Assembly (NCBI GenBank): GCA_002441205.1
Contig: DJVN01000172.1
Location: forward strand, 1 to 7,855
Length of the DNA stretch: 7,855 bases
Reading direction: 5' to 3'
Source of the DNA: Syntrophaceae bacterium UBA6255
GTDB taxonomy: Bacteria > Desulfobacterota > Syntrophia > Syntrophales > Smithellaceae
The position numbers were made by a program, and so were the translations under genes. Below are positions 6,377 to 7,855 of this stretch, in pieces (the stretch's first letter is position 1; the number at the start of each line of letters is the position of its first letter). The notes beneath the pieces were generated by a model. That model had not been told where the DNA came from. It was given only the letters and a program-made list of their open reading frames with translations, and did no database searches.

Positions 6377-6385
6377 TGACGGATG

Positions 6386-6660
6386 TGGTAAAAATTGAAG
6401 GCTTATCCTAGCCGTGCGGTAAGTAGAATTCGTCTGCAAATCCACAGTATTGGGCAGCCATAAGCATTGAGAATTACGGGTTAAAAGTTGTAATGCATGG
6501 TTCCGCTGCTTTTGGCGTGATGACTGCAAAGCCTGTGGAAAATATCTCTTGACTATTAATCTGTAATGTGACCAATTGACAGACAAAGCAAAATCTATTG
6601 TGTTTATATTATCAAATGTTGAACCTTTCTTAAGTTAAACCTTTCCTAATAGACAAGACA
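6386..6660. other. Non-coding spacer between the hrpA relic and the RRM gene leader
   Basis: No supported gene is seen on either strand. The right half becomes AT-rich and should hold the plus-strand promoter of the RRM gene. TTGACA occurs at 6575-6580 and TATATTAT near 6605, but their spacing (about 23 nt) is too long for a standard sigma70 site. Two 12-nt near-copies, AACCTTTC-TAA at 6622-6633 and 6638-6649, lie 16 nt apart and could bind a regulator. Confidence 0.4.
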
Positions 6661-6664
6661 CGAC

Positions 6665-6695
6665 CACCAACGCTTCGGAGAGCATGGTGTTTTTT
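6665..6695 (+). terminator. Terminator-like hairpin inside the RRM gene leader (possible attenuator)
   Basis: CACCA (6665-6669) pairs with TGGTG (6685-6689), with an inner GCTT/GAGC stem around a CGGA loop, followed at once by six T (6690-6695). No plus-strand gene precedes it, and the RRM gene starts 170 nt downstream. It could therefore cut transcription early (attenuation) or end a short leader RNA. Another stem, GAGCTTT/AAAGCTC (6712-6728), follows it. Confidence 0.5.
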
Positions 6696-6783
6696 CGCTT
6701 TAAGCGGCAGCGAGCTTTTTTAAAGCTCCAGAGGTAAGGCAAACAAGCCCCTCACTTTTTCCTTCCTTCTCAACCAGGAGACG

Positions 6784-6823
6784 GATGGGGGTGATTTTGA
6801 TGCTTTGTGGGGCCCCATCGGGG
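6784..6823 (+). promoter_or_regulatory. Mutually exclusive hairpins upstream of the RRM gene
   Basis: GATGGGG (6784-6790) is an exact complement of CCCCATC (6813-6819). The same CCCC can instead fold back on the following GGGG (6813-6823), or on the preceding GGGG. The first form would bury the ATG of the small leader frame at 6785. Competing folds of this kind are typical of regulated leaders, including cold-responsive ones. No ligand or regulator is known here. Confidence 0.35.
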
Positions 6824-6859
6824 AATATAGAAACAAGAAGTAATAAAAAAGAAAGGTGA
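6785..6859 (+). CDS. Possible 24-aa leader peptide overlapping the RRM gene ribosome binding site
   Basis: The ATG at 6785 follows AGGAG (6776-6780) by 4 nt and opens a 24-codon frame (MGVILMLCGAP near the start, basic KKER at the end). Its TGA (6857-6859) sits inside the AAAGGTGA ribosome binding site of the RRM gene, 5 nt before that gene's ATG. Translation of the small frame would bring ribosomes right to the next start, and its own start lies in a hairpin. The peptide resembles nothing I know, so it may act only through being translated, or may not be real. Confidence 0.3.
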   Translation: MGVILMLCGAPSGNIETRSNKKER

Positions 6860-6864
6860 ACAAA

Positions 6865-7200
6865 ATGAACAAAAATTTGTATGTAGGCAATCTGTCTTAT
6901 AAGATCTCGGATGATGATCTTAAAGCTAATTTTAGCGAGGCAGGAGAAGTTATCTCCGCGTCAATCATTAAAGACAAGTTTACAGGCCAATCAAAAGGAT
7001 TCGGTTTTGTCGAAATGAAAACGGACGAAGGCGCGACGGAAGCCATTAAACAATTCAACAACGGCATGCTTGATGGCAAGGCAATTACCGTTAACGAAGC
7101 AAGGCCAAAGAAAGAATTCAGCGCAGGCGCCAGAGGCGGCGGCAACCGCAGCGGTGGTGGATTTAACAGAGGTCCCAGAAGCGGTGCCGGAAGATACTAG
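6865..7200 (+). CDS. Small RRM-domain RNA-binding protein with Gly/Arg-rich tail
   Basis: A 111-aa protein made of one RNA recognition motif (about 3-82) and a flexible tail. RNP2 is LYVGNL (5-10) and RNP1 is KGFGFVEM (44-51), with the aromatic residues Tyr6, Phe46 and Phe48 that stack on RNA bases. The tail (about 88-111) is rich in Gly, Arg and Ser, like glycine-rich RNA-binding proteins of cyanobacteria and many proteobacteria. These are often cold- or stress-induced and act as RNA chaperones in the cytoplasm. I chose the ATG at 6865, with AAAGGTG 6 nt upstream. The in-frame GTG at 6856 lies inside that ribosome binding site and is an unlikely start. The gene has a long structured leader and its own strong terminator, so it is monocistronic. 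Regulation through the leader is inference. Confidence 0.95.
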   Translation: MNKNLYVGNLSYKISDDDLKANFSEAGEVISASIIKDKFTGQSKGFGFVEMKTDEGATEAIKQFNNGMLDGKAITVNEARPKKEFSAGARGGGNRSGGGFNRGPRSGAGRY

Positions 7201-7297
7201 TGAGACTCCAAGATGACAAGCAAAGCGCAGTCAGATTGGTAAGTCGAACTATTCCCGAAGCGTAACGGGATAAGGGTTTAAAAGAAATATTATAAAT

Positions 7298-7338
7298 AAA
7301 GAGCAGAAGACTGTTTGCTATAAATCTTCTGCTCTTTT
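7298..7338 (+). terminator. Strong factor-independent terminator of the RRM gene
   Basis: AGAGCAGAAGA (7300-7310) and TCTTCTGCTCT (7325-7335) form a perfect 11-bp stem, extendable by two A-T pairs, around a 14-nt loop, followed by a T-rich run (TTTTGTTTCTTT). The A-rich left flank gives a partial T-run on the other strand, so it may work in both directions. Confidence 0.88.
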
Positions 7339-7342
7339 GTTT

Positions 7343-7362
7343 CTTTGATATACTTTGATATA
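7343..7362. repeat. Two tandem copies of CTTTGATATA
   Basis: The 10-bp unit occurs twice back to back (7343-7352, 7353-7362), about one helical turn apart, just after the terminator and 54 nt before the next start codon. Each contains TTGATA, a fair -35 match, and TATC/TATAAA follows near 7380. It could be a promoter region with an operator, but the signals are weak. Confidence 0.4.
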
Positions 7363-7415
7363 AATTCCAAATTGTTAATATCTATAAAAACAAGTGAGTT
7401 GAAGAAAGGAAAAAC

Positions 7416-7855
7416 ATGAAAAAAGAAGATTGCATACTCTTTAGTGGCGGAGCTCAGGGAGCGGAAGCGGAATTTGGCGCAAACGCAGAGAGCTTTGGAA
7501 TTGAAGAAGTAAATTTTACATTCAACGGACACAGCATCGTCCGCAAACGGGGATTGCGTGTCCTCAATCATGAAGAACTGAAAAATGGCGATGTGAGTCT
7601 GGAATATGTGTCAAAATTAATGAATCGTCGTTACACGGATAATGAGACTTTCCGAAAGATTCTCCAAAGTATCTGGTATCAGATTAACAACGGTCAGGAA
7701 ATTTTTGTTATCGGCGAAATACTCGACGATAAAACTGTCAAAGGCGGCACCGGCTGGGGCGCAGAATTCAGCAAAATATGCAACAAGCCATTGTATGTTT
7801 TTGATCAAAAGAGAAACAAGTGGTTCACCTGGAATAAATTGGAATGGGTGGAGAG
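7416..7855 (+). CDS. Probable SLOG/Rossmann-like superfamily protein, N-terminal part (3' end beyond window)
   Basis: 146 complete codons are visible from ATG 7416, with AAGGA 5 nt upstream. Two glycine-rich, nucleotide-binding-like segments stand out: FSGGAQGAE (9-17) near the start and VKGGTGWGAEFSK (108-120) after EIFVIGEI, followed by KPLYVFDQ. A hydrophobic strand then SGGAQGAE, a distant GGTGWGAE, and a PLYVFD strand match the layout of SLOG-type Rossmann domains (the YpsA, LOG and DprA group), which bind nucleotides or sugar phosphates. Many such proteins are uncharacterised, and some act as sensors in bacterial conflict systems; this family has no role I can name. The C-terminus lies beyond the window, with WFTWNKLEWVE near the cut. 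Coding status is sure; the fold is probable. Confidence 0.7.
   Translation, partial: MKKEDCILFSGGAQGAEAEFGANAESFGIEEVNFTFNGHSIVRKRGLRVLNHEELKNGDVSLEYVSKLMNRRYTDNETFRKILQSIWYQINNGQEIFVIGEILDDKTVKGGTGWGAEFSKICNKPLYVFDQKRNKWFTWNKLEWVE

Larger units (their letters stand above)
7201..7415. other. Intergenic region after the RRM gene
   Basis: It holds the RRM gene terminator at 7298-7338, a tandem 10-bp repeat at 7343-7362 and the presumed promoter and ribosome binding site (AAGGA, 7406-7410) of the next gene. No additional gene is seen. Confidence 0.5.

Noticed and set aside
6353..6586. 77-codon minus frame upstream of the hrpA relic
   Set aside because: It runs through the conserved promoter block, has no ribosome binding site and gives a low-complexity sequence typical of chance frames.
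7290..7571. 93-codon minus frame across the terminator and the SLOG-like gene
   Set aside because: It covers the hairpin terminator and lies antisense to a well-started plus gene.
1..7855. CRISPR arrays, tRNA or rRNA genes
   Set aside because: No regularly spaced repeats, tRNA-like cloverleaf with CCA-compatible stem or rRNA signature was seen on either strand.

Overview
The window looks like one stretch of a Gram-negative bacterial chromosome. I lean towards a deltaproteobacterial-type (Desulfobacterota or Syntrophia-like) genome. The basis is the flavour of the HrpA and Gly-rich RRM proteins, the TTG starts and the hairpin-rich spacers. This is inference from style; there is no rRNA or marker gene to confirm it. 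Everything from about 6385 down to 1 that codes is on the minus strand. The two genes after 6860 are on the plus strand.

Layout. (1) 1-1779 (-): the N-terminal 593 residues of the DEAH-box RNA helicase HrpA, cut by the window edge. Its TTG start and likely promoter lie just downstream of (2), an accessory segment. That segment, in transcription order, holds a 295-aa protein with a C-terminal DUF488 domain, an unrecognised 275-aa protein that overlaps it by 4 nt (ATGA), and, after a 114-nt gap, a 274-aa HNH nuclease-like protein. The first two are AT-rich and run from a textbook sigma70 promoter. The HNH gene has more balanced composition. (3) 4533-4741: a spacer with a GGGGGACACC hairpin. (4) 4742-5473 (-): a PlsC-type acyltransferase. 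(5) 5474-5810: a non-coding tract full of hairpins and a 30-nt imperfect repeat. (6) 5811-6385 (-): a chimeric relic. The promoter, ribosome binding site, TTG start and first ~65 codons of a second, diverged hrpA run directly into the C-terminal part of an FMN nitroreductase in another frame. (7) 6386-6864: a long spacer and structured leader. (8) 6865-7200 (+): a small RRM RNA-binding protein, followed by a strong terminator. (9) 7416-7855 (+): the start of a probable SLOG/Rossmann-like protein, cut by the window edge.

How they relate. HrpA, PlsC and the RRM protein are housekeeping or stress genes. The DUF488/275-aa/HNH block sits between two hrpA 5' ends (1779 and 6318) in the same orientation. 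This suggests that the locus was rearranged by insertion, duplication or gene replacement next to hrpA. The most promising candidates for something undescribed are the translationally coupled DUF488 + 275-aa pair (possibly with HNH) and the hrpA'/nitroreductase scar. I see no tRNA, rRNA, CRISPR array or intact transposase.
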